A model generated the notes under the pieces. It was not told the origin of the DNA. It worked only from the letters and a program-made list of their open reading frames with translations, and searched no databases. A DNA stretch of 64,000 nucleotides. Source: Methylobacterium sp. E-066. GTDB taxonomy: Bacteria > Pseudomonadota > Alphaproteobacteria > Rhizobiales > Beijerinckiaceae. The translations under genes were made by a program, and so were the position numbers. The first letter of the stretch is position 1. Each line of letters begins with the position of its first letter. Positions 18,113 through 26,300 of this stretch are shown piece by piece. The stretch spans positions 1 through 64,000 of the forward strand of contig NZ_JAKSYO010000037.1 of the NCBI RefSeq assembly GCF_022829635.1, read 5' to 3'.

Positions 18113-18392
18113 GTCTCGTCGGCCGGACCACCCAGGCGCAAGAGATCGCCCTCGACTCTCAACACTCGAAGAAAGACGACATCTGCGGCGGCAGGAGAGG
18201 CTGCCCCCTCCCACAACGGGCAAGCCCCTCCGTCCTCTCGAACCGGCGGTTCGTCACCGGGGACCGCGAACAAGGTGCGGTCCCGCCCGTGCCGCATGCA
18301 GCTTACCGATGCGCCGCTTGCGTCCAAGCCGATCCCCGGCCTTCCGGGGGATGACCGGTGCCGAAGTGCGACCCTCCGCCATCAGGTCGAAG

Positions 18393-19565
18393 ATGCAGGC
18401 CCCCATGCGTTCGGATACGCCCTACGATGTCATCGTTGTCGGGATCGGCGGCATGGGCAGTGCCGCGGCCTGGCAGTTGGCCAAGCGCGGTCAGCGCGTG
18501 CTTGGGCTTGAGCGCTACGACATCCCCCACGCCATGGGCTCGTCCCATGGGATCAGCCGGATTATCCGTCTGCCCTACTACGAGGATCCGGCCTATGTGC
18601 CGCTCCTGCACCGGGCCTACGCGCTGTGGCGGGACCTCGAGGCGGCGACGGGCGACGAGATCCTGGTAATCACTGGCTCCATCGACGGCGGCGCGGAGGA
18701 GAGCGACGTCTTCCAGGGCGCCCTGGCCTCGGCCCGGCTGCACGACCTGCCCCACGAGGTCCTCACCGCCACCGCAGTCAACGAGCGGTTCCCGGCTTAC
18801 CGGCTCCCGGTGGGCATGCGCGCCGTCTACCAGCCCCAGGGCGGGCTCGTGGCCAGCGAGCGGGCGATCGTCGCCCACGTCCGGGCCGCACAGGCCCACG
18901 GGGCGGAGATCCATGCCCGCGAGCAGGTTCTCGACTGGCAGGCGACCCCGGGAGGTGGGGTCGTCGTGCGGACCGATCACGGGACCTACGAAGCCGGGCG
19001 GCTGGTCCTGACGGCGGGGGCCTGGGCGGCGGATCTCGCCGCGCCCCTGACCGGTCTTGCCGTCCCGGAGCGCCAAGTGCTGGCATGGCTCCAGCCTCAG
19101 GAGCCCGCTTGGTTCGAGCCGTCGCGCTTTCCGGTCTTCAACTTGCAGGTGCCGGAGGGACGATACTACGGACTGCCCGTCTATGAGGTTCCGGGATTCA
19201 AGTTCGGGCGCTACCATCACCTCGGGGAGATCGGCGCCCCGGACGCCGTGCGGCGGGAGCCGGATGCCGCCGACGAGCGCCTCCTGCGCGACTTCGCGGA
19301 ACGCTACTTCCCCGCCGGCAGCGGGCCAACCATGGCCTTGCGCGAATGCATGTTCACCAACACCCCCGACGAGCACTTCATCCTGGATCACCACCCGGAC
19401 TACCCGCAGGTCGTGCTGGCCTCGCCGTGCTCGGGGCACGGCTACAAGTTTTGCTCGGTGATCGGCGAGATCCTTGCCGATCTTGCCAGCGGCGACGGGC
19501 GGACCCGCCACGAGATCGGCTTCCTGGGCCTCAAGCGGCCGGGCCTGAGCCCCGCCAATCCGTAG
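18393..19565 (+). CDS. N-methyl-L-amino-acid oxidase (SolA/monomeric sarcosine oxidase family)
   Basis: A 390-residue flavoenzyme. The FAD-binding GxGxxG is in VIVVGIGGMGSA at about residues 13-24. SHGISRIIRLPYYEDP is a family hallmark, and the covalent-flavin cysteine is C319 in RECMFTNTPDEHF, equivalent to the attachment site of monomeric sarcosine and N-methyltryptophan oxidases. SPCSGHGYK near residue 345 completes the active-site loop. The reaction would be oxidative N-demethylation to a primary amine, formaldehyde and H2O2. ATG at 18393 is preferred, with 18405 also possible. It faces the convergent V4R/M19 genes and lies next to the ABC importer, so import and oxidation of an N-methyl amino acid is the likely theme. 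Confidence 0.87.
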   Translation: MQAPMRSDTPYDVIVVGIGGMGSAAAWQLAKRGQRVLGLERYDIPHAMGSSHGISRIIRLPYYEDPAYVPLLHRAYALWRDLEAATGDEILVITGSIDGGAEESDVFQGALASARLHDLPHEVLTATAVNERFPAYRLPVGMRAVYQPQGGLVASERAIVAHVRAAQAHGAEIHAREQVLDWQATPGGGVVVRTDHGTYEAGRLVLTAGAWAADLAAPLTGLAVPERQVLAWLQPQEPAWFEPSRFPVFNLQVPEGRYYGLPVYEVPGFKFGRYHHLGEIGAPDAVRREPDAADERLLRDFAERYFPAGSGPTMALRECMFTNTPDEHFILDHHPDYPQVVLASPCSGHGYKFCSVIGEILADLASGDGRTRHEIGFLGLKRPGLSPANP

Positions 19566-19617
19566 CGCCGGAGGCGTCACGGACTGGGAGCCGGCCGGGA
19601 TCGGAAAGAGCCGAGGC

Positions 19618-20148
19618 CTATCTCCGCGGCGTGACCTCAAACAAGCAATGGTCGTGCGTGCCCTCCGCAGCACAATAGGCTTCCCGGGCCTGGAGATGCA
19701 GCGTCCGGCCCGAGGCCGCCGCCGCATATTCGAGCGAGCCTTCGAGCCACGCGGCGAACATCGTGCAGACCTTGCGGCCGAGGCGTCGGCGCTCCTCGTC
19801 CACAAAGGCCGAGTTCCGAAGTCGGACCGAGGCCGTGCCGGCCCCGAGATCGACGTCCAGCACCTCGAACTGCCCCCAGCCGCGCTGGGTGATGCGCCGC
19901 ATATAGTGGTGGAAGGCCCCGAGGCCGTCCAACCCATGATGAGCGGCCTCCTTCTCGCACCAATGATAGGCCGAGCGATGGCCAGCGGGCCGCAGCACCT
20001 CCGCCAGCCGTTCGGGACCCAGTTCCGCTTCAAGGGCGAAGTGGTTGTTCAGGAAGAAATGCTGCGGCACCAGGATCATCGGCAGCGCGTCGACGGACCA
20101 GCGCCCGGTGGTGTCGTCGACCGCGATCTCTACCTGCGGCTTGCCCAT
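19618..20148 (-). CDS. V4R/DUF5943-type hydrocarbon-binding-like protein
   Basis: A protein of about 176 residues with the 4-vinyl-reductase (V4R)-like fold. It has QHFFLNNHFALEAELG, the AYHWCEKEAAHHG segment, and a C-terminal cysteine-containing stretch EAYCAAEGTHDHCLFEV where V4R domains often bind metal. It resembles the protein encoded beside the M19 homologue and dimethylglycine demethylase genes in Pseudomonas (PA5397-like, from memory). It overlaps or abuts the M19 gene: GTG at 20157 would overlap its stop as GTGA, while ATG at 20148 has better ribosome-binding spacing (ggggag ten bases upstream). The function is unknown; a role in handling the N-methyl substrate or in demethylase assembly is inference. 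Confidence 0.75.
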   Translation of the reverse strand: MGKPQVEIAVDDTTGRWSVDALPMILVPQHFFLNNHFALEAELGPERLAEVLRPAGHRSAYHWCEKEAAHHGLDGLGAFHHYMRRITQRGWGQFEVLDVDLGAGTASVRLRNSAFVDEERRRLGRKVCTMFAAWLEGSLEYAAAASGRTLHLQAREAYCAAEGTHDHCLFEVTPRR

Positions 20149-20153
20149 AACCC

Positions 20154-21131
20154 TCACGCTCCCCACACGTCGCGCAGGAGCGCGAACCAGTTGCCGCCGA
20201 TCACCCGCTCGATCCGCGCGGACGGCCAGCCGCGCCGCTCCATCGCCGCAGTCAGGTTCGGCCACTCGCCGATGGTGCGCAGGCCCTCGGGGTTGATCAC
20301 CTCGCCGAAGTCGGTGAGCCGGCGGCCATAGCCTTTGTCGTGGGTGATCCAGTCGAAGAACGGCCGGCCGTAGCCCTGGGTAAAATCGGTGCCGATGCCG
20401 ACCTTGTCCTCGCCGCACAGGTTCAGGACGTACTCGATCGCCTCGACGTAATCATCGACCGTCGAATCCGGTCCGCGCTTGAGGAAGGGCGGGAACATGG
20501 TCACGCCGACGAACCCGTCCCGCTCGGCGATGAAGCGAAGCTGCTCGTCGGACTTGTTGCGCGGGTGCGCCTTCAGCCCGGCAGGGAGGCAGTGCGAGTA
20601 GGCGACCCGCTGGCGGGAGCCGAGGATCACGTCCTCGCTCGTCTTCGGACCCACATGCGACAGGTCGGCCAGGATGCCGAGCCGGTTCATCTCACCCAGC
20701 ACGTCATGGCCGAAGTCCGACAGGCCCCCGTCCCGGCGCTCGTAGCAGCCGGTGCCGACGAGGTTCTGGGTGTTGTACGCCATCTGGATGATGCCGACGC
20801 CGAGTTCCTTGAACAGGCCGAGATAGCCAACCTGGTCCTCGATCCCGGTGATGTTCTGCCAGCCGAGGATGATACCGGTCTTCCCGGCTTCCTTGGCGGC
20901 CTGAATGTCGGCGGTGGTGTAGATCTGCGTGATCAGGTCCGCATGTTCGCGGAAATACGCCTTCCAGCGCATCACGTTTCGCATCGTCTCCGTGAAATTC
21001 TCCCAGACGCAGCAGGTGCAGTTCGCGGCAGTCAGGCCGCCCTTGCGCATGTCTTCGAAGACCGGCCGGCCGAAGTCGGAGATGATCAGGCCGTCGATGA
21101 CGATCGATCGGTCGTGCAGGTCGGACGGCAT
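20154..21131 (-). CDS. M19 membrane-dipeptidase homologue (PA5396-like)
   Basis: A 325-residue TIM-barrel amidohydrolase relative. Retained M19 features include H159 (LADLSHVG), H180 (AYSHCLPAG), the RNKSDEQLRFI segment and GIGTDFTQG. The N-terminal HxD metal pair is replaced by DGLIISDF (residues 13-20), and the bridging glutamate region reads LGWQN (89-93), so normal di-zinc dipeptidase chemistry is doubtful. This variant closely resembles, from memory, the M19 protein in the glycine betaine/dimethylglycine demethylation locus of Pseudomonas. With the V4R gene it forms a two-gene operon divergent from the ABC importer across 218 bp, probably a shared control region. Confidence 0.85.
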   Translation of the reverse strand: MPSDLHDRSIVIDGLIISDFGRPVFEDMRKGGLTAANCTCCVWENFTETMRNVMRWKAYFREHADLITQIYTTADIQAAKEAGKTGIILGWQNITGIEDQVGYLGLFKELGVGIIQMAYNTQNLVGTGCYERRDGGLSDFGHDVLGEMNRLGILADLSHVGPKTSEDVILGSRQRVAYSHCLPAGLKAHPRNKSDEQLRFIAERDGFVGVTMFPPFLKRGPDSTVDDYVEAIEYVLNLCGEDKVGIGTDFTQGYGRPFFDWITHDKGYGRRLTDFGEVINPEGLRTIGEWPNLTAAMERRGWPSARIERVIGGNWFALLRDVWGA

Positions 21132-21349
21132 GCGCAGTCTCCGTGGGAGCTTCCCTGGTTCGGGGTGCCCTTGATCCTCCCTTCCGCCGGATGGCAGCTA
21201 GGACATTTCCGTCATCGGCTCGGTACGCACGCGCCGCGCCCCGCGGTTGCACCAATGGCGCATCCGTTCAGGAGCCAGCGCGCTTGCGTGCTAGTCTGCC
21301 CACGGCCCCGCTGCCTAGTCTGTTTCTGGACTGAAGACGGAGAGGCGGA

Positions 21350-22516
21350 ATGGGTCGGATCACGCGGCGGTGCCTCGCAGGGGTGGTGGCGGGGGCGCTG
21401 CTCATCCCAGGATGGGCCGAGGCCAAGGACACGGTGAAGATCGCGTTCGTCGGCCCCCTCACCGGGCCGAACTCCCCCCACGGGATCGGCGCCCGCAACT
21501 CCGCCGAACTCGCCGTGAAGCTGTTCAACGCCGATCCGGCCCATCGTTATCAGTACGAGCTCGTCGTTCTAGACGACGAATGCAAACCGAATGTCGGCGT
21601 GCAGGTCGTGACCAAGCTCGGGTCTGACCGCAGCATCGCGGCGGCGGTGCCGCATTACTGCTCGGCCACCGCCATCGCCACGGTCGACGTGTTCCACCGC
21701 TTCAAGCTGCCGATGGTGGTCTGGGCGGCGGTGCTTCCCGAGATCACCTATGCCAACAAATACGCGGAAATCCACCGGGTGAGCGGCATCCTCATCGGCC
21801 AAAACCGGGTCGGTGCCCAATTCATGAAGGAGCAGGGTTACAAGACCTTTGTCTCCTTCGCCGACTCGACCGATTACGGGAAGTCGATGAACAAATATTT
21901 TACCGAGTTCACCAACGAGAACGGCGGAAAAATACTAGGAAATTTCGCGGTCGCGCCCGATCAGCAGGATCTCAGTGCCGAGCTGACGAAGATCAAAGAA
22001 TTGAATCCGGAGGTGATCTATTTCGGCGGTCTCACGCCGCTGGGGACGCGGCTGCGGACGCAAATGGACAAGCTCGGGATCAAGGCGCAGCTCGAAGGCA
22101 ACTCCGGGATCATGGGCGATGCGTTCATCAACGCCGTGGGACCGGATCTCGCCGAAGGTACCGTGACCTTCTTCGATTCGCCACCACTCTCAAAGATGCC
22201 CGGCGGCGCGGCCTTCACCGAAAACTACAAGGCGGCGGGCTTCCGGGAGCCGCCGGAGGCCTACGGCCCTTTCGCCTACATCGCCACCCACCTGCTGATG
22301 CAGAAAATCGAGGCGGTGGGTCCAGAGCGGGCGAAGATCACCGCGGCGCTCGGTGACGTGAAGGACGTGCCCTCGATCGTTGGGCCGATCACCTTCGACG
22401 ACCACGGCCAGAATATCACGCCGCTCACCACGAAATACGTCGTTCAGGACGGCAAATGGCTCCTCTGGGAGGACAGTGAGTACGCAAGCGGCAAGCGCAA
22501 GTTGCTGCACCGCTGA
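21350..22516 (+). CDS. ABC importer substrate-binding protein, branched-chain amino acid type
   Basis: A 388-residue periplasmic lipid-free binding protein with a signal peptide to about residue 25 (GWAEA/KDTV). The type-I fold is evident from IAFVGPLTGPNSPHGIG, then LVVLDDECKPNVGVQ and the C-terminal KYVVQDGKWLLWED. It heads a five-gene operon (binding protein, two permeases, two ATPases). The family transports branched-chain amino acids, amides, urea and also betaines or aromatic compounds, so the ligand is open. The neighbouring N-methyl amino acid oxidase suggests an N-methylated amino acid or betaine. Confidence 0.88.
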   Translation: MGRITRRCLAGVVAGALLIPGWAEAKDTVKIAFVGPLTGPNSPHGIGARNSAELAVKLFNADPAHRYQYELVVLDDECKPNVGVQVVTKLGSDRSIAAAVPHYCSATAIATVDVFHRFKLPMVVWAAVLPEITYANKYAEIHRVSGILIGQNRVGAQFMKEQGYKTFVSFADSTDYGKSMNKYFTEFTNENGGKILGNFAVAPDQQDLSAELTKIKELNPEVIYFGGLTPLGTRLRTQMDKLGIKAQLEGNSGIMGDAFINAVGPDLAEGTVTFFDSPPLSKMPGGAAFTENYKAAGFREPPEAYGPFAYIATHLLMQKIEAVGPERAKITAALGDVKDVPSIVGPITFDDHGQNITPLTTKYVVQDGKWLLWEDSEYASGKRKLLHR

Positions 22517-22539
22517 GACCGAGCGATCGGAGATATGCG

Positions 22540-23451
22540 ATGAGCGCGATCGGCCAGTACGTCCTCAACGGGCTCATGCAGGGGACGATCTACGGCCTCG
22601 TGGCGATGGGGTTCACGATCTTCTTCGGGGTGATGAACGTCATCAAGTTCTCCCACGGGGACGTGATGACGTTCGGAGCCTTCGGCGCCTTGGTCGCGGC
22701 GACTGCCGCCGCCGCCGCGGGGCTGCCGACCGGTGTGCAGATCCTGGCCGCCGTCTCGACGGCCGTGGGCCTTGCCGCGCTCCTCGGCGCCGGGATCTCC
22801 CGCCTCCTGATACTGCCCCTGCGCTCCGCCCCGCCCCTCAACCTGCTGCTGATGACGATGATGGTCGGCACCGTGATCCGCGAGGCGATCCGGCTGTTCT
22901 TCCCCAACGGCACCAATTCGCAGCGCTTCCCCGCCCTGCTGCCACCCGGGGGGGCGACCGTCGGTGGCGTCTTCGTCCGCTATGACGGGCTGATCCTGAT
23001 CGTGGCCGGGCTCCTGATTATCGCCGTCGTCCACCACATCATCAACCGCACCCGCTTCGGGCTCGCGATGCGGGCGGTGGCGGAGGACCAGGAGACCGCT
23101 CGGACGATGGGGGTCAACTTCTTCCGTGTCGTCCCCCTGACCTTCGCCCTCGGTTCGGCGACGGCGGGCTTCGCGGGGGTGATCTCCGGCCTGTACTACA
23201 GCGAGATCAACTACGGCATGGGCCTGCTGATCGCGGTGATCGGCTTCAGCGCGGCTATCGTCGGCGGGCTCGGCAACCTCTGGGGGGCGATCCTCGGGGG
23301 CTACCTCTTTGCCGGGCTTCAAACCGTCGTCGTCGCCACCCTGCCGACCTTCAGCGAATACAAGAACGTCGTCGCCTTCGTCGCCGTCATCGCCCTGATC
23401 ACGTGGCGCCCCACCGGGCTGCTGGCCGAGCGCGCCAGCGAGCGCGTCTGA
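22540..23451 (+). CDS. ABC importer permease, LivH type
   Basis: A 303-residue inner-membrane permease with about eight hydrophobic segments. LMQGTIYGLVAMGFTIFFGV at the N-terminus and GLAMRAVAEDQETARTMGVN in the middle are standard LivH motifs; the latter contains the EAA-like cytoplasmic loop that contacts the ATPase. It follows the binding-protein gene by 23 bp and precedes the LivM gene by 28 bp, in one operon. Confidence 0.9.
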   Translation: MSAIGQYVLNGLMQGTIYGLVAMGFTIFFGVMNVIKFSHGDVMTFGAFGALVAATAAAAAGLPTGVQILAAVSTAVGLAALLGAGISRLLILPLRSAPPLNLLLMTMMVGTVIREAIRLFFPNGTNSQRFPALLPPGGATVGGVFVRYDGLILIVAGLLIIAVVHHIINRTRFGLAMRAVAEDQETARTMGVNFFRVVPLTFALGSATAGFAGVISGLYYSEINYGMGLLIAVIGFSAAIVGGLGNLWGAILGGYLFAGLQTVVVATLPTFSEYKNVVAFVAVIALITWRPTGLLAERASERV

Positions 23452-23479
23452 CCTCTCCTCCCGCCCGGATGACGTACCG

Positions 23480-24706
23480 ATGCTGACGCGCCACCGCTCC
23501 ACCCAAGACGAGGTCCCCCGGGACGCGCTGCCGATGGTGGCTGGGGTGAGTGCCCGGCGGGCTTCGGATTTCGCGATCTTCGCGGTTGTCGTGGCCGCCT
23601 GCGCCGGGGCGGTCGCTTTCCTGGTCCATGCGGAGGACCAAAGGGTCGTCCTCTCGGCGCTGGTGGCCTGCGGGATGGCGTGGTTCGCCGCCGCCCGGTT
23701 CCGGGTGATCGCCGCCGTGGAACGCGGCGCGGCCGGTCATCCCTGGCTGGCGCGGCTTGTGCTGGTGGCCGCCTGCCTTGCCGTCATCGTCGTCCTGCGC
23801 GAGGACAATTTCGGCCTCTTGATGCTGGCGACGGTGCTGATCTACGCCACGGTCTGCCTCGGCCTGACAATCCAGCTCGGCTATGCCGGCCTCTCGAATT
23901 TTTGCGCCGCGGCCTTTCTCGGCTGCGGCGGCTATACCGCAGCCGCCCTCGGCCGGGCGGAGGGAATCGCCATCCCGGACCTGGTGGTCATTCTCCTCGG
24001 GGGCGGTGTCGCCGTCGCGATCGGCTCGCTCCTCGTACTGCCGCTGTTGCGGACGCGGGGCCACTACGCCGCCCTAACGACACTGGCCTTCGGGGTGATG
24101 TTCAACGTCTTCCTGGACGCCAATGAGTTGCTCGGTGGCCCCCAGGGCCTGAAGCTCGCGCCGATCACGGTGTTCGGCTGGGACTTCTCGAACGACCTCG
24201 ACTTGTTCGGCATGACGTTTTCCTTCTACGCCAACTACGTCATGCTGTGCCTCGCCCTCACCGCGGTGGCCCTGGCGCTCGTCGGTCTCCTCGATCGATC
24301 GTGGATCGGCATCCGTCTGGACGCAGTGCGGCTCGACGAGGTCGCCGCCCAGGTCTTCGGCCTCCGGATCGCCCGCTGGAAGATCCTCGCCTTCACCCTG
24401 GGCAACGTGCTCGCCGGGATGGCCGGGGCGATCTACGCCAAGATGACCGGCTTCATCGCCCCCAACAACTTCACCCTCGGCGACTCGCTGATGATGGTGT
24501 CGATCGTCATCTTGGGCGGGATCGGCAACCGCTGGGGGGTACTGCCGGCGGCGCTGATCGTCGTGCTGCTGCCGGAGAAACTGCAGTTCATTCAGGAATA
24601 CCGGCTTTTGCTGTTCGCGGTGCTGGTGATCCTTGTCCTCGTCCTCAGTCCCGGCGGCCTGTTGCCCCGCCGGACGCGGACCCTCGTCGCGGGGCGCCAA
24701 GCATGA
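23480..24706 (+). CDS. ABC importer permease, LivM type
   Basis: A 408-residue membrane protein with an N-terminal extension carrying two extra hydrophobic segments before the LivM core. Core motifs are LGYAGLSNFCAAAFLGCGGY and the cytoplasmic RLDEVAAQVFGL loop. It pairs with the LivH-type subunit. Its stop overlaps the next ATPase start as ATGA (24703-24706), which indicates coupled translation. Confidence 0.9.
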   Translation: MLTRHRSTQDEVPRDALPMVAGVSARRASDFAIFAVVVAACAGAVAFLVHAEDQRVVLSALVACGMAWFAAARFRVIAAVERGAAGHPWLARLVLVAACLAVIVVLREDNFGLLMLATVLIYATVCLGLTIQLGYAGLSNFCAAAFLGCGGYTAAALGRAEGIAIPDLVVILLGGGVAVAIGSLLVLPLLRTRGHYAALTTLAFGVMFNVFLDANELLGGPQGLKLAPITVFGWDFSNDLDLFGMTFSFYANYVMLCLALTAVALALVGLLDRSWIGIRLDAVRLDEVAAQVFGLRIARWKILAFTLGNVLAGMAGAIYAKMTGFIAPNNFTLGDSLMMVSIVILGGIGNRWGVLPAALIVVLLPEKLQFIQEYRLLLFAVLVILVLVLSPGGLLPRRTRTLVAGRQA

Positions 24707-25494
24707 GCGCCGTGGCGGCAGCCCCTGCGATCCTGGAGGCGAAGGGCCTGTCCGTCCGCTTCGGCGGCCTCTTCGCCCTCAATGAACTCGACCTGACGGT
24801 CCGACGCGGCGAGGTGTTGGGTCTGATCGGCCCGAACGGCTCCGGCAAGACCACCTTTTTCAACGTCACGAGCGGCATCTACCCGGCTGCGGCCGGCTCC
24901 ATCGTACTCGACGGCCGCGACATCACCCGCGAGCCCGCCCACGCGCTCGCTGGGCTCGGTCTCGCCCGGACCTTCCAGCGTTCGCGCTTGTGCCTGCCGC
25001 TCTCCGTCTTCGACAACATCGCGCTCGGCGCGCAGGAGCGCCTGCCGCAGGGTGTGATCGACAACCTCCTGCGCCGCCGCACCCTGGCGCGGGCCGTCGC
25101 GGCCCTCGCCGAGGAGGCTAGGGACCTCGCCCGGTTGTTCAACACGAACCTCGCCCGGCGTCTCGACGAGCCGGCCGTCGCCCTCGGCATGATCGACCGC
25201 CGCCGGGTCGAGATCTGCCGCGCCCTTATCGGACGGCCGAAGATCCTGCTGCTCGACGAGCCCTCCGCCGGCATGACCCACGATGAGACCAACCAGCTCA
25301 TCGACGAGATCCTGGATGTGCAGCGCAGCCGCGGCGACCTGACTGTTATCATCGTAGAACACGAGATGGGGTTAATCGAGCGCATCACCGACCGCTGCGT
25401 CGTCCTCAACTACGGCCGCAAGATCTGCGAGGGCTGTTTCCGCGAAGTGGCCGCCGACCCGACCGTCCGCGAAGCCTATCTGGGGCATTCATGA
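24703..25494 (+). CDS. ABC importer ATP-binding protein, LivG type, with atypical signature motif
   Basis: A 263-residue ATPase. Walker A is GPNGSGKT, followed by the LivG-type ARTFQRSRLC Q-loop. Walker B is KILLLDEPSAGM, and the H-loop is in VIIVEHEMG. The usual C-loop (LSYGQQRRLEIARAL in LivG) is replaced by ALGMIDRRRVEICRAL, so the LSGGQ-like serine and glycines are not evident. The partner ATPase has a normal SGGE sequence, so one composite ATP site may be degenerate, as in some asymmetric ABC proteins. ATG at 24703 overlaps the LivM stop, and the gene overlaps the next one by ATGA at 25491. Confidence 0.9.
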   Translation: MSAVAAAPAILEAKGLSVRFGGLFALNELDLTVRRGEVLGLIGPNGSGKTTFFNVTSGIYPAAAGSIVLDGRDITREPAHALAGLGLARTFQRSRLCLPLSVFDNIALGAQERLPQGVIDNLLRRRTLARAVAALAEEARDLARLFNTNLARRLDEPAVALGMIDRRRVEICRALIGRPKILLLDEPSAGMTHDETNQLIDEILDVQRSRGDLTVIIVEHEMGLIERITDRCVVLNYGRKICEGCFREVAADPTVREAYLGHS

Positions 25495-26210
25495 CCGCGC
25501 GCCTGACCATCGACGGCGTCTTCACCACGTACGACCGTGTCGATGTCCTCGACGACATCACTCTCGAGGTGGCCCCCGGACGGATCACATGTATCCTCGG
25601 CTCGAACGGCGCCGGCAAGACCACGCTGATCCGTTCGATCCTGCGCCTCACGCCGCCGCGCCGCGGCTCCATCTCCTTCGACGGGCGCAAGCTCGACGGG
25701 ATGCAGACCCACGACGTGGTCAGTCTCGGGATCGGCTGCATTCCCGAGGGCCGCCGGATCTTTTCCAAGATGACCGTCGAGGAGAACCTTCGGCTCGGCG
25801 CCTACCGCGTGTCGTCCGAGCGGGAGATCCGGCGCAGGCTCGACGGCGTGCATGCCGTCTTCCCGCGCCTCGCGGAGCGGGCTCGCCAGCTCGCCGGCAC
25901 GATGTCCGGTGGCGAGCAGGCGATGGTGTCGATCGGCCGGGGGCTGATGACCGATCCGAAGCTCCTCGTGATCGACGAGCCCTCGCTGGGGCTCTCGCCG
26001 CTCTTCGTGCAAGAGAACTTCAATGTGATCGCCCGGATCAATGCGACCGGCGTCACGGTCCTGCTCGTCGAGCAGAACGTGAACCAGACGCTGGCGATCG
26101 CCCATCACGGTTATGTCCTATCCGGCGGGCGCATCGTGGCGCAGGGCACCTCCGCGACGCTGCGGGACGACCCCGAATTGCAACGGGCTTATTTCGGCGC
26201 TGTGCACTGA
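25491..26210 (+). CDS. ABC importer ATP-binding protein, LivF type
   Basis: A 239-residue ATPase with Walker A GSNGAGKT, the LivF-type CIPEGRRIFSKMTVEENL, the signature TMSGGEQAMV, Walker B LLVIDEPSLGL and the closing LVEQNVNQTLAIA. It completes the five-gene importer. It starts within the stop of the LivG gene (ATGA). The downstream regulator begins 90 bp later on the same strand and may be read through. Confidence 0.9.
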   Translation: MTARLTIDGVFTTYDRVDVLDDITLEVAPGRITCILGSNGAGKTTLIRSILRLTPPRRGSISFDGRKLDGMQTHDVVSLGIGCIPEGRRIFSKMTVEENLRLGAYRVSSEREIRRRLDGVHAVFPRLAERARQLAGTMSGGEQAMVSIGRGLMTDPKLLVIDEPSLGLSPLFVQENFNVIARINATGVTVLLVEQNVNQTLAIAHHGYVLSGGRIVAQGTSATLRDDPELQRAYFGAVH

Positions 26211-26300
26211 CTCCAGCGTCCCGCTGTTCGCTCGCCCCTGGTCCGCCTCTTGCAGTAGGAGACCGACCGGATCACAGTCCGGGCAAACGCACCGGATGGC

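Noticed and set aside
18303..20033. Minus-strand frame opposite the N-methyl amino acid oxidase
   Set aside because: The plus-strand enzyme is fully supported by flavin motifs; the minus frame only fuses shadow sequence.
20149..20157. GTG 20157 as start of the V4R/DUF5943 gene
   Set aside because: It is possible because it overlaps the upstream stop (GTGA), but spacing to the ggggag ribosome site favours ATG 20148; kept only as an alternative.
22444..23502. Minus-strand frame opposite the LivH gene
   Set aside because: It is a hydrophilic, Asp/Glu/Arg/Gly-rich shadow of a membrane protein gene, with no family match.
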